Positions 49,589 to 58,373 of a stretch of DNA of 64,000 nucleotides are shown here, piece by piece. The stretch's first letter is position 1, and each line of letters begins with the position of its first letter. The DNA is from Yoonia sp. SS1-5 (lineage in GTDB: Bacteria > Pseudomonadota > Alphaproteobacteria > Rhodobacterales > Rhodobacteraceae). The notes beneath the pieces were generated by a model that was not told where the DNA came from, did not search any database, and saw only the letters and a list, made by a program, of their open reading frames with translations. Made by a program: the position numbers and the translations under genes. Location of the stretch: contig NZ_CP151764.2 of assembly GCF_038443705.2 (NCBI RefSeq), positions 124,001 to 188,000 of the forward strand. The letters run 5' to 3'.

Positions 49589-51751
49589 TCAGGCTCCTTT
49601 GGCGGTGCGCTGCTGCCCGTGAAAGGACTGGAATGTCCGAACAATCAGGTCAGCAAATGCAGGGTCGTTAATGTTATGCGGCACGCGCACAAGTTGGCGG
49701 TTGGCGGTCGCGTTCACAGTGGATTCAAGGCTTTGGAACAGCGCGCGGTCAGCCTTTGGGTCCCAGAACGGCTGGCCAGGTGCGTCCAACAGGCTGACCC
49801 CGCCTTCAGGCAGGAAGAAACGCACAGCACTGGTCATCTGGTTCAGCTTATGGCCGATGAAGCGGCCAATCTTGACGTTTTCCTCAGGCGTTGTGCGCAT
49901 GAGCGTGATCTGGGGATTATGTTCGTAAAAGAGACGCCCCTGATAACGGTCCGGGACAGTCTCGGGCGCGTTGAAATTCACCATGTCCAGCGCACCACAC
50001 GCCCCGATAAAGGGCAAACCGGACCGGATTGCAGCATCAAAGCGCGTCTCATGGGCAGCAAAGACACCGCCTGCGACCATGTCACATACCTCGGTCGTGG
50101 TTAGGTCCAGCATCGCGTCCAGCTTACCGCTGTCCATCAGCTTTTCCATCGACCGCCCACCGACGCCCGTGGCATGGAACACGAGGCAGTCGTATGTTTC
50201 TTCCAGTGCAGCAGTGACCGTCTGCACACAAGGGGTGGTCACGCCGAACATGGTGATCCCTACAGCCGGTTTGTCACCGCCAATATCCGGTTTGCGCCGT
50301 TGTTGGCCTCGTACCATCCCCGCCAGCGCATTGGCTCCGTTCGACAGGACATCGCGGGTGATCGAATTGATGCCCTGCACATCCGCGACCGAATACATCA
50401 TCGTGATATCGGACGGCCCGACGTATTGTTCAGTATTGCCGCTGGCCACGGTAGAAATGATCATCTTGGGCACGCCAACCGCCAAACCGCGGAATGCGGG
50501 CGCCACAAGAGCGGTGCCGCCTGAACCGCCAGCCGACAGGACACCGCCGACATCGCTGCGCCCCGCCATCCATCGCGCGAACGCCTCGGTCATGCCTGCA
50601 ACGGCCGTGCCCCTGTCGCCCGTAAAGACAGCACTTGCGCCGCGCGGATGGGCTGCTGCAATGACATGCGGTGGGACATCGGCATGACTTGGCGCACCGG
50701 ATGTGGACAGATCTACCAGCTGCACCGGCAGGCCGTTGGCCCGTACGATGTCGGTCATGAAATGCAGCTCTTCACCCTTGGTATCCAGCGTGCCGCAAAC
50801 GTAGACGACCCGACGCGCACCTGATGCAGCCGCACTCTGTACCGCGCTCAAGGGTATGACCTTGTCGTCTACCGATGCCGTACCCACCGCTGTGACCGTG
50901 CGTGCCTGCTGTTCGATCACGTGCACTGGAACGGGTCGTGTCCACCGGTTCGGTACTTTGGGGTTTGAGATATAAATCCGCGTGACCGACGGCCCGGTTT
51001 CAGTGGGGGCCTCGATTGCGGTCGGCTGATCATCGGTTTCGTCGTGGGCATGTCGGCCCACCCCCAACAGCGCCTGTTGCAGGTCGCGATCACCGGCAAG
51101 GATACCACTGTCCATCACCCGATTGATCTGGCCGTTCACCATGATCGCCACTTGAGAGGCAACAGAACAGGCTACTCCGATATTCTGCTCGATAACCAAT
51201 ACATCGATCTCGCCTTCCTGTCCGAGACGGATCAGCATCTCTGCAACCTGATCCACAACGACAGGAGCCAACCCTTCGGTCGGTTCATCCATAACAAGAA
51301 GTTTCGGGTTCAACAGCAGCGCCCGACCGATGGCCAGCATCTGCTGTTCGCCGCCTGATAGTTGTGCGCCGCCGTTTGATTTTCTCTCGCCCAAACGGGG
51401 GAAGGTGGAATAGACCCTTTCAACGGTCCACGGACCGTCCCGTGTCGCGACAAGCTTCAGGTGTTCATCAACGGTCAGCGAAGGCCACAGCCGCCGCCCC
51501 TGTGGAACATAGCCGATCCCCATACGCGCAGTTTCTGAGGGGCCCAGTCCAGCGATACTTTGTCCACCGAAGGAAATTGCACCCGAGGCGACCGGCACCA
51601 ACCCCATGATGGCCTTGCACAGCGTCGTCTTGCCCATGCCATTGCGGCCCACAACTGACACGACGCCGCCACCCAGCGTCAGGTTGACGCCCTGCAGCGC
51701 ATGGCTTTGGCCATAAAAGACATTCAACTCCTTGATCTCAAGCGCGCTCAA
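49589..51751 (-). CDS. LivF-type ABC ATPase fused to a UPF0261 (Tm-1-like) domain
   Basis: 720 residues. Residues 1-235 are a branched-chain-type ABC ATPase: Walker A GRNGMGKTT (35-43), signature LSGGEQQ (about 130), Walker B LLVMDEP (about 152). A polar linker (about 236-305) follows. Residues about 310-715 are a UPF0261/Tm-1-like domain with RRVVYVCGTLDTKGEEL, GVLSAGGSGGTALVAPAFRG, GITMFGVTTPCV, VFHATGVGGRSMEKLM and GACGALDMVNF. The fusion is in one clean frame. It is the last transporter gene of livHMGF set one, and overlaps livG (ATGA). Confidence 0.9.
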   Translation of the reverse strand: MSALEIKELNVFYGQSHALQGVNLTLGGGVVSVVGRNGMGKTTLCKAIMGLVPVASGAISFGGQSIAGLGPSETARMGIGYVPQGRRLWPSLTVDEHLKLVATRDGPWTVERVYSTFPRLGERKSNGGAQLSGGEQQMLAIGRALLLNPKLLVMDEPTEGLAPVVVDQVAEMLIRLGQEGEIDVLVIEQNIGVACSVASQVAIMVNGQINRVMDSGILAGDRDLQQALLGVGRHAHDETDDQPTAIEAPTETGPSVTRIYISNPKVPNRWTRPVPVHVIEQQARTVTAVGTASVDDKVIPLSAVQSAAASGARRVVYVCGTLDTKGEELHFMTDIVRANGLPVQLVDLSTSGAPSHADVPPHVIAAAHPRGASAVFTGDRGTAVAGMTEAFARWMAGRSDVGGVLSAGGSGGTALVAPAFRGLAVGVPKMIISTVASGNTEQYVGPSDITMMYSVADVQGINSITRDVLSNGANALAGMVRGQQRRKPDIGGDKPAVGITMFGVTTPCVQTVTAALEETYDCLVFHATGVGGRSMEKLMDSGKLDAMLDLTTTEVCDMVAGGVFAAHETRFDAAIRSGLPFIGACGALDMVNFNAPETVPDRYQGRLFYEHNPQITLMRTTPEENVKIGRFIGHKLNQMTSAVRFFLPEGGVSLLDAPGQPFWDPKADRALFQSLESTVNATANRQLVRVPHNINDPAFADLIVRTFQSFHGQQRTAKGA

Positions 51752-52512
51752 TGTGCGTCCCCCCCAAGATAGAGGGCCTGAACTTCGGGGTCTTCTTCGA
51801 TCTCGGACGGCTTACCCTCTTTGAAGATCTTGCCGTTGTGCATCATGGTGACGTAATCCGAGACGCGCAGTGCGACATCCATGTCATGCTCGATGATGAT
51901 GTATCCCATATGGCCGGGCAGATTGGTCAGGATCTCGATCAACTCACGCCTTTCGGTGGGTGATAGTCCGGCAGCTGGTTCATCAAAAAGGATGAAACGC
52001 GGGGCGCCCGACAGCGCCATAGCAATCTCTAGCTGGCGTTGTTGGCCGTAGGACAGATCACTGACCATCGTGTCGCGGTCGTCCCACAGATTGACCCGTT
52101 GGGTCAGCTCTTCGGCAGACGACACGAGTGCATCGTCGCGGCGGGGCCGCAAAAAGGAAAACCGTCCGCGGCTGACCCCAAGGCACGACAGATAGACGTT
52201 GTCGATCACACTCAAGCCCATGAACAAAAGCGAAATCTGGTAGGTGCGGCGCAGGCCCCTGCGGATCCTCTCATGGGGGGGAAACCCGGTAATGTCTTCG
52301 CCGAAGAAACGGATCGACCCTTTGCTGGGTGGAAAATCTCCCGTGATGCAGTTGAACAGCGTCGTCTTGCCCGCACCGTTTGAACCCAGAACGGCGCGCC
52401 GTTCGCCCGGCGCCACTGAGAGCTCGATGTCTGATAAGGCTGCCAGAGCACCAAATCTTTTGGACATGCCGCGCAGTTCAAGCGCATAGGCGGTATCGTT
52501 GGAGGTGTTCAT
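51748..52512 (-). CDS. livG: LivG-type ABC transporter ATP-binding protein
   Basis: 254 residues. Walker A GSNGAGKTT (about 39-47), Q-loop region, signature LSYGQQRQLEIA, Walker B RFILFDEPAAGLSP, and the H-loop in IIEHDMD. The LivG-type C-terminal (GKIFKEGKPSEIEEDPEVQALYLG) is intact. It energises the permease pair encoded upstream. Both its ends overlap neighbours by ATGA. It forms a heterodimer with the LivF domain of the fusion protein. Confidence 0.93.
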   Translation of the reverse strand: MNTSNDTAYALELRGMSKRFGALAALSDIELSVAPGERRAVLGSNGAGKTTLFNCITGDFPPSKGSIRFFGEDITGFPPHERIRRGLRRTYQISLLFMGLSVIDNVYLSCLGVSRGRFSFLRPRRDDALVSSAEELTQRVNLWDDRDTMVSDLSYGQQRQLEIAMALSGAPRFILFDEPAAGLSPTERRELIEILTNLPGHMGYIIIEHDMDVALRVSDYVTMMHNGKIFKEGKPSEIEEDPEVQALYLGGDAH

Positions 52513-53579
52513 GACCGACGCTCCCCTGTTAGGGGATCACGGTTGCGGCTTTCGCGCAGACGTCTCCAAATCCCAAGCAGCCCGTCGTTTGAGACATAAA
52601 CGACAACCAAAAAGCCAAGGCCAATCAATAGTTGAAAGCGATCCCCACTCAGACCAAGCGCAATCAGCACATCGACCGCAAAGGTCTTTAGCAGCACGTA
52701 TAAGAATGCCCCAATAAAGGCTCCTGCAGGGTGGCTGAGTCCGCCAACCACGGCGATAATCAAGATATCAATGGCGGGCTGAATGCTGACTGTCCCGGGG
52801 CTAATTTGCGCCGATTGCCAGGTCAGCAATATGCCACCCATGCCCGCTGGGATGGCAGAGAATGCATAGGCCGCCACCCGGTGCCCAGTCACGCTGAACC
52901 CTAGTGCCGCCATCCGGCGCGGATTGTCCCGCACACCTTGCAAGGCCAGTCCAAAGGGTGCGCGCGACAGATACAACACGGCAAAATAGGTCAACACCGC
53001 CCAGAACAGCGTCATGTAGTAAAAGGGCACGGGCTGCCGCCAGTTGACCCCAAATAGCTGCGGTGGGATGATAGAGTTAAAGCCCTGAAACCCATTGAAT
53101 ATCTCGTAGTTCTGTCGGGTGAAATAGAAAAATGCCGCAGCGATCGCCAGCGTGATCATGATCGTGTAGATGCCTTCGGTACGGACAGCTAACCAGCCTA
53201 TCGCAGTGGCAAATAGCACCGTGATGATCAGTGCCAGCGGGATAACAATCCACCATGGCCAGCCCTGACTGATATTGGTAATTGCGCTGTCACCGAAGAT
53301 GGCAATCATATACCCGGCAACACCAGCAAAGGTCATTTGTGCAAGGCTGACCATGCCGCCATAACCTGCCAAAAACATCAGCGAGGTTGCGATCATCCCC
53401 AAGATGAAGGTCCAGCCAAATATCTGGAACATCACAAAATCAGATGAAAACGCGGGGATAATCAGCAGCACAAAACCAACAACCCAATAGGTAACGGGAA
53501 TGCGCTCGATCCATGGCCTGCGCCCGGCGCGACTGGCGCGGCTTGCATCGATCCTGTTGGCGAAGTCCTGCATGCTCAT
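52509..53579 (-). CDS. livM: LivM-type ABC transporter permease
   Basis: 356 residues from the ATG at 53579; a longer frame runs into livH without a site. About ten hydrophobic segments; the LivM-type conserved loop reads LAQMTFAGVAGYMIAIFG early and VRDNPRRMAALGFSVTGHRVAAYAFSA in the cytoplasm. The end is basic (RLRESRNRDPLTGERRS). With the LivH partner it forms the channel for an amino acid, amide or small acid; the substrate is set by a binding protein not encoded next to this set. Confidence 0.92.
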   Translation of the reverse strand: MSMQDFANRIDASRASRAGRRPWIERIPVTYWVVGFVLLIIPAFSSDFVMFQIFGWTFILGMIATSLMFLAGYGGMVSLAQMTFAGVAGYMIAIFGDSAITNISQGWPWWIVIPLALIITVLFATAIGWLAVRTEGIYTIMITLAIAAAFFYFTRQNYEIFNGFQGFNSIIPPQLFGVNWRQPVPFYYMTLFWAVLTYFAVLYLSRAPFGLALQGVRDNPRRMAALGFSVTGHRVAAYAFSAIPAGMGGILLTWQSAQISPGTVSIQPAIDILIIAVVGGLSHPAGAFIGAFLYVLLKTFAVDVLIALGLSGDRFQLLIGLGFLVVVYVSNDGLLGIWRRLRESRNRDPLTGERRS

Positions 53580-53583
53580 TGGT

Positions 53584-54603
53584 CTATGTCCCCAACAAGC
53601 CCTGCGGGCGGAAAGCCAATACAACCACCATAATCAGGAAGGTCAGCACCACAGCATAAGTCGGAAAGTAAACAGAGCCAAACTGCTCTGCCAGACCGAT
53701 AAGAAGTGCGCCCAATGCAGCACCGGGAATGGACCCCATGCCGCCCACGATCACAACTACGAGCGAGGCAAGAAGGAACCGCACATCCTCTCCCGGGGCT
53801 GCAGACTGAAACGTTGCACCGACGACACCTGCCAACCCCGCCAGACCGGCACCAAAGAAGAAAACCCCGACAAAGACTAACTGGATACGGGCGCCGGTGG
53901 CGCTCAACATGTCGCGGTCGTCGACACCTGCACGTACCAACATGCCGATACGCGTTCGGTTAAGCACCAGCCACATCGCGACCCCAATGGCGACCGAGGC
54001 CAGAAATATCACGATCCGGACAGCCGGGTATTTCAGGTAGCTGGTGACAACCTCACCAGAGTTGCGGACCCGCTGACTGGTCACCAGATTGGTTTCAACC
54101 GGGCCGGACAACCACGCTGGCGGGGAAATGTTGTAAAAGTCGCCGCCAAAGCCCCAAAGCATCAGGTCGGCTATGACGATTGAAATGCCGATGGTCACAA
54201 GGGTTTGGCGCAGGTCTTGCCCTTCCATGCGGCGGAAGACGAAGATCTGCATCAACACACCCAGAAGGCCCACAATGATGAAGGCAACGGGAAAGGCCAA
54301 CAGCCAATACCCGGTCCAGTCCGCGACAAAGAAACCAATATAGCCGCCCAGCAGATAGAGCGATCCATGCGCCAGATTCACATTGCGCATCAGTCCAAAA
54401 ATCAGGGTGAACCCAGAGGCAACAAGAAAATAAAGCCCGCCCAGCGTGATCCCGTTAAAAAGCGCGTTGAGGAAGATTTTCTTACGACCGATGGCGTCGA
54501 TCAACCACTCTGGCCAGATCGCAAAAACCAAATAGAGCAATATCAGCACAAAGAGCGCGATAAGCCCGGCCCAGACCGGATGACGACCCGCGAACGCCCT
54601 CAT
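53584..54603 (-). CDS. livH: LivH-type ABC transporter permease
   Basis: 339 residues from the ATG at 54603, chosen because GGAG lies seven bases ahead. About eight or nine membrane segments; LivH-type motifs NGITLGGLYFLVASGFTLIFGLMRNVNLAHGSLY-like (start NGITLGGLYFLVASGFTL) and the cytoplasmic loop RAGVDDRDMLSATG are present. First gene of this transporter set, 180 bases downstream of an AraC-type regulator on the same strand. A promoter probably lies in that gap. Confidence 0.92.
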   Translation of the reverse strand: MRAFAGRHPVWAGLIALFVLILLYLVFAIWPEWLIDAIGRKKIFLNALFNGITLGGLYFLVASGFTLIFGLMRNVNLAHGSLYLLGGYIGFFVADWTGYWLLAFPVAFIIVGLLGVLMQIFVFRRMEGQDLRQTLVTIGISIVIADLMLWGFGGDFYNISPPAWLSGPVETNLVTSQRVRNSGEVVTSYLKYPAVRIVIFLASVAIGVAMWLVLNRTRIGMLVRAGVDDRDMLSATGARIQLVFVGVFFFGAGLAGLAGVVGATFQSAAPGEDVRFLLASLVVVIVGGMGSIPGAALGALLIGLAEQFGSVYFPTYAVVLTFLIMVVVLAFRPQGLLGT

Positions 54604-54782
54604 GCCGACGCTCCAAATACCCACGAGCGGGCCAGGATATCGCCCGGACCTGTCGTCATATCGGTTCCTCCCAACCCAAGACGCCTGCTGCGCCTTGGTA
54701 GGAAAGAGCCTAGATGACAGTTCCGATTTGGGCCGTATCCAGAAGTATTAAGGGGTTTCTCTTGGTCGCTAAATCGCGCGGG

Positions 54783-55604
54783 TCAACTGACCCTTGCAAC
54801 GCGACGATAATCTGTCGGCGATATGCCAACATTCAGCGAAAAGAAACGTGTGAATGACGCTTGACTGGCAAAACCCAGATCATGGGCAATATCGGTCACG
54901 GTCTTATCCGTCGACAACAGATCCTCGATGGCGCGTTCAGATCGCAGAGTATTGAAATAGACATTCGGTGTGACACCTGTTTGCCGTTTGAACAGCTTGA
55001 AAAAATGCGGGCGTGACAGGCCAACTTCGCAGGCCAGCGCGTCCAGGCCGCCATGATCGCACAGATAGTTTTTCATCAGTTGCTGCGATCGGCGTACCCG
55101 AAAGTCGCTGAAACTGCGGACCGATTGCAGATCGGTAGGGCGCGTGCGACCGGCCCATGATGCCTCGTAGCAACGGGTGGTAAGATCAATCAGCAGCTCT
55201 TCGACATTGATATCGAAGCTATCGGACAACATCAGCCGCACCAAACGATGCAAAATGTTGTGCAGGTCTTCGGTGATCTGCAACCGCATCCGTCCAAAAC
55301 TGAGTGCAAAATCAGACGATCCGGTATTCTCCAAAAACCACATGGGGCGAATATACAGCACAAGGCACAAGGCGGCCTTGCCCTCAATTGGTGAGAACGA
55401 ATGCTGCGCCCAAGGGCTGACCGCAGCGGCGATGGCCTCATTACATTCAAATGCCTTGTCACCGATCGCGACCCGCGAATTGGTACCTCCAATCATAAAG
55501 ATCAAGTGCCCCTCGCGGTGCGCATGGGTTGTAATTGGGCGATCCAACTCATAGAGCGCCGCACGACCAAAATAGCCATGCGACACAGCAAGCGCCGTAC
55601 TCAT
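54783..55604 (-). CDS. AraC-family transcriptional regulator
   Basis: 273 residues. The N-terminal cupin-like sensing domain (about 10-110: THAHREGHLIFMIGG, FECNEAIAAAVSPWAQHSF) is followed by the AraC DNA-binding domain (about 170-270) with LDALACEVGLSRPHFFKLFKRQTG and VTDIAHDLGFASQASFTRFF. It lies inside the long co-directional series, between the aldehyde dehydrogenase gene and livH, and is the only regulator in the catabolic half. It is the best candidate to control the cluster. The inducer is unknown. Confidence 0.9.
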   Translation of the reverse strand: MSTALAVSHGYFGRAALYELDRPITTHAHREGHLIFMIGGTNSRVAIGDKAFECNEAIAAAVSPWAQHSFSPIEGKAALCLVLYIRPMWFLENTGSSDFALSFGRMRLQITEDLHNILHRLVRLMLSDSFDINVEELLIDLTTRCYEASWAGRTRPTDLQSVRSFSDFRVRRSQQLMKNYLCDHGGLDALACEVGLSRPHFFKLFKRQTGVTPNVYFNTLRSERAIEDLLSTDKTVTDIAHDLGFASQASFTRFFSLNVGISPTDYRRVARVS

Positions 55605-55734
55605 GGTGTTCCTCCCTTGCCCGGATATTTTTTTTCCGGTGCAGGTATTCGGGCCTCGAATCTGATTCGAATCAACTTTTTTGGTCCAGAATCAGACGAA
55701 TTGGTACAAATCGCGATGATTCGCGCCCTTTATG

Positions 55735-57165
55735 TCAGGCTGCGGTATAGGCCGTTTTGACCGTCGTGAAGAATTCAGCGGCATAGCTACCCTGCTCTCT
55801 AGGCCCAAAACTGGATCCCTTGGTGCCGCCAAACGGCACATGATAGTCAACGCCAGCGGTGGGCAAATTGACCATGACCATCCCAGCCTGCGCATGGCGT
55901 TTGAAATGGGTGGCGTGTTTCAGCGAGGTGGTACAAATGCCGGCTGTGAGACCGAATTCAGTGTCATTGGCTAAATCCAACGCATGATCATAATCGCGCG
56001 CGCGGATGGTCGTGGCGACAGGGCCGAATACCTCGTCACGGTTGATCCGCATAGCCGGGCTGGTGTCGGTAAAGAGTGTCGGCTCTAGGTAAAACCCCGG
56101 CGTTGCACACTTCACCAATGCGCCACCCGCCCGCAGATTGGCACCGTCTTTGCGCGCGCTGTCGATAAAGCCCACGTCTTGGTCCAATTGCGTTTGGTCG
56201 ACCACCGGGCCCATCTGACTGGCAGCATCCAGCGCGGGCCCTACCCGCAGCGCCCGCGTCTTTTCTGTCAACATTTCAACAAATCGGTTGTGAACACCTT
56301 CTTCGATGATCAAACGCGACGATGCTGTACAGCGCTGCCCGGTCGAGAAGAATGCACCATTCAGCGCCGCGTCGGTCGCGATATCGAGATCGGCATCGTT
56401 CAAGACAACCAACGGGTTCTTCCCACCCATTTCAAGCTGCATTTTGCGACGGTGGCGCAGGCAAGCCTCGGCCACGATTTGACCGGTTCCGACGGAACCG
56501 GTGAAAGTAAGCGCGCGGATCGCCGGCGCTTCCAACATTGCAGCACCCACAACGCGCCCCGGCCCCATGACAAGGTTGAACACGCCATCAGGCAGGCCTG
56601 ATCTGCTGATAATCTCGGCCATGGCCCAGGCGCTTGCGGGCACCAGTTCGGCTGGTTTGAGGATCACGCTATTGCCATAACATAGCGCTGGCGCGACCTT
56701 CCACGCCGGGATTGCGATTGGGAAATTCCATGGCGTGATAATGCCAACGGGGCCGACAGGTTCGCGCATCAGCTCCACACCGACACCGGGGCGCGATGAA
56801 GGCAGGGTTTCGCCACCCAGGCGCAGCGCCTCGCCCGCAAAGAAATCAAAAATCCGGGCCGCGCGTTCTGCCTCTGCGATGGCTTCGGGCAGTATTTTCC
56901 CCTCCTCGCGGGCCAAAAGGTGCCCAATCTCATCCTTGCGCTGCATCAGTTCATCTCCAATGAACTTCAGCACATCATGGCGCTGTTGGACGGGCGAGTG
57001 CGACCAGTCAGCAAATGCATCAGCTGCGGCGGCAATCGCGGCCTCTGTTTCCGATGTCCCGGCTTGAGCGTAGGTGTCGATCACATCGTCGGTGTCTGAC
57101 GGGTTGATGTTGGCAAGGGCGTGGCTTGTTTCTGTCCATGCCCCATTGATCAAAAGCAGTTTCAT
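55735..57165 (-). CDS. NAD(P)-dependent aldehyde dehydrogenase
   Basis: 476 residues, full length. PWNFP with Asn147, FTGSVGTG (221-228, cofactor loop), LEMGGKN with the general base Glu245, FFSTGQRCTA with the nucleophile Cys279, and EVFGPV near 380 are all intact. The closest groups are alpha-ketoglutaric semialdehyde and succinic semialdehyde type enzymes. It oxidises an aldehyde intermediate to an acid. The gene follows the iron-ADH-fold gene with an 9-base gap, so the two are co-transcribed. Confidence 0.92.
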   Translation of the reverse strand: MKLLLINGAWTETSHALANINPSDTDDVIDTYAQAGTSETEAAIAAAADAFADWSHSPVQQRHDVLKFIGDELMQRKDEIGHLLAREEGKILPEAIAEAERAARIFDFFAGEALRLGGETLPSSRPGVGVELMREPVGPVGIITPWNFPIAIPAWKVAPALCYGNSVILKPAELVPASAWAMAEIISRSGLPDGVFNLVMGPGRVVGAAMLEAPAIRALTFTGSVGTGQIVAEACLRHRRKMQLEMGGKNPLVVLNDADLDIATDAALNGAFFSTGQRCTASSRLIIEEGVHNRFVEMLTEKTRALRVGPALDAASQMGPVVDQTQLDQDVGFIDSARKDGANLRAGGALVKCATPGFYLEPTLFTDTSPAMRINRDEVFGPVATTIRARDYDHALDLANDTEFGLTAGICTTSLKHATHFKRHAQAGMVMVNLPTAGVDYHVPFGGTKGSSFGPREQGSYAAEFFTTVKTAYTAA

Positions 57166-57174
57166 GAACCGACC

Positions 57175-58266
57175 CTAATAGACTTCTTCGACAATGGTGT
57201 TCAGTCGCCTTGCAACGGGATCGGGTACATGAACGCGCGCGCGCGCGTCACTGACGGCACGCTGCACATCTGCCAGCGCGTAACCCATTTCACGCAAAGA
57301 TCGATTGAGCGGAAGAGGGTCCAACATCCGTTCCACACTCTCTGATAGCGGTGTATTGCTGCCGGTATCCAGCACGCGCATCACAAGCGCCTCTTCCGTG
57401 CCCGAGATCAGCTTGAGATCCCGCAACAGACGCGGCAGCAGGATCCGTTGCAACGACCCGCTGTCAACATCGCCATGCGTCAAACGCGTGAGCGCATCCG
57501 CGATCGCCTGCACGAGGCCCGGCCCCTTTTGCTGCGAGATAGATCCATTCAATGAGGCCGCCATCAGGTCGCGGCTCTTGGTACTCATCAGGCCGTCATC
57601 CGGTAAAAGCGGCAGTGTCATCGCCAGCCGCCGCAGCCCTTCCACCGCCATGCCATCAGCCAGAGGGTTAAAACTTGATCCCCCAAAGGTGGCCAAACAG
57701 CGGCCCAGCGAAATCGCAAAGGCGTTGGCAACATCCGCGTGTTTTGAACCTGCAAGGATTGATGGGTCACAGATAATGACGTTGGGCGGCATCGTCTTTT
57801 CGCCTGCCGTCGCGCCGCTGGCCATACAAGGATCGGGCAGCCCATCAACGCCCGGTATGGCGAAGAAATCAGGAAGAAAACTGCGCGCACGCTTTACGCG
57901 CCTGTCCTTTTCGGAAAGCTCTGCATGGCGCGCTTGTGCCACCGCATGACGGCACTTCCTCCCATGTGCAATCGCACGCGCCGATCCGCATGCAACAATC
58001 GCATCCAATGGCCCTTCACTGTCATGCCCTAGCGCGAGTGCGGCAGTATCGTATTTGGTGTGCTCACCGTTGACCCACACCATATCGCGCCACACACTGT
58101 CCGGCATACCGATCTGGACGCGTTCCATCATCTGCCGGTTCACCTTGTCCGCATCCGCCACAAGCAGGACTTTGCGGTGCTGGCTTTCTTCCAGTTCTGC
58201 GCGCAATGCCTCTTCCAGCACGTCACTGGCAAAGTGGATCCGCGATTGAAAGGTGATCAAGGTCAT
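57175..58266 (-). CDS. Iron-ADH/maleylacetate reductase-fold protein lacking metal ligands
   Basis: 363 residues of the group III alcohol dehydrogenase fold, seen in KVLLVADADKVNRQMMERV, VACGSARAIAHGRK (replacing the GGGSxxDxAK loop), VIICDPSILAG and NPLADGMAVEGLRRL. The segment that carries the Asp and His ligands in active enzymes (GmDALxHAxE) is here GRCLATFGG, with neither. The later His block reads GLVQAIADAL, His to Gln. Three ligands are therefore missing. Maleylacetate reductases work without metal but keep His; this protein may be a different or regulatory member. It is read with the aldehyde dehydrogenase. Confidence 0.8.
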   Translation of the reverse strand: MTLITFQSRIHFASDVLEEALRAELEESQHRKVLLVADADKVNRQMMERVQIGMPDSVWRDMVWVNGEHTKYDTAALALGHDSEGPLDAIVACGSARAIAHGRKCRHAVAQARHAELSEKDRRVKRARSFLPDFFAIPGVDGLPDPCMASGATAGEKTMPPNVIICDPSILAGSKHADVANAFAISLGRCLATFGGSSFNPLADGMAVEGLRRLAMTLPLLPDDGLMSTKSRDLMAASLNGSISQQKGPGLVQAIADALTRLTHGDVDSGSLQRILLPRLLRDLKLISGTEEALVMRVLDTGSNTPLSESVERMLDPLPLNRSLREMGYALADVQRAVSDARARVHVPDPVARRLNTIVEEVY

Positions 58267-58329
58267 CTTGGATACAATTCACAAAAGGGTCTGACACGCC
58301 GCGTGTGCGGAGCACGTCCGCATTGGGTG

Positions 58330-58355
58330 AGGTGGCGCGCCGCGGCGCGCCACCT
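58330..58355. terminator. Perfect 26-base GC palindrome after a binding-protein gene
   Basis: Symmetric about 58342/58343: starts AGGTGGCGCG and ends CGCGCCACCT. It lies 19 bases after the binding-protein stop on the minus strand. No T-tract follows. Such hairpins after binding-protein genes usually stabilise the upstream mRNA or partly stop transcription. Confidence 0.6.
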
Positions 58356-58373
58356 GCTCTTGGTTGGTATGCC

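Noticed and set aside
48791..50104. 437-residue plus-strand frame
   Set aside because: Antisense to the TIM-barrel and UPF0261 coding regions; His/Arg-rich composition with no motif, caused by high GC at codon positions.
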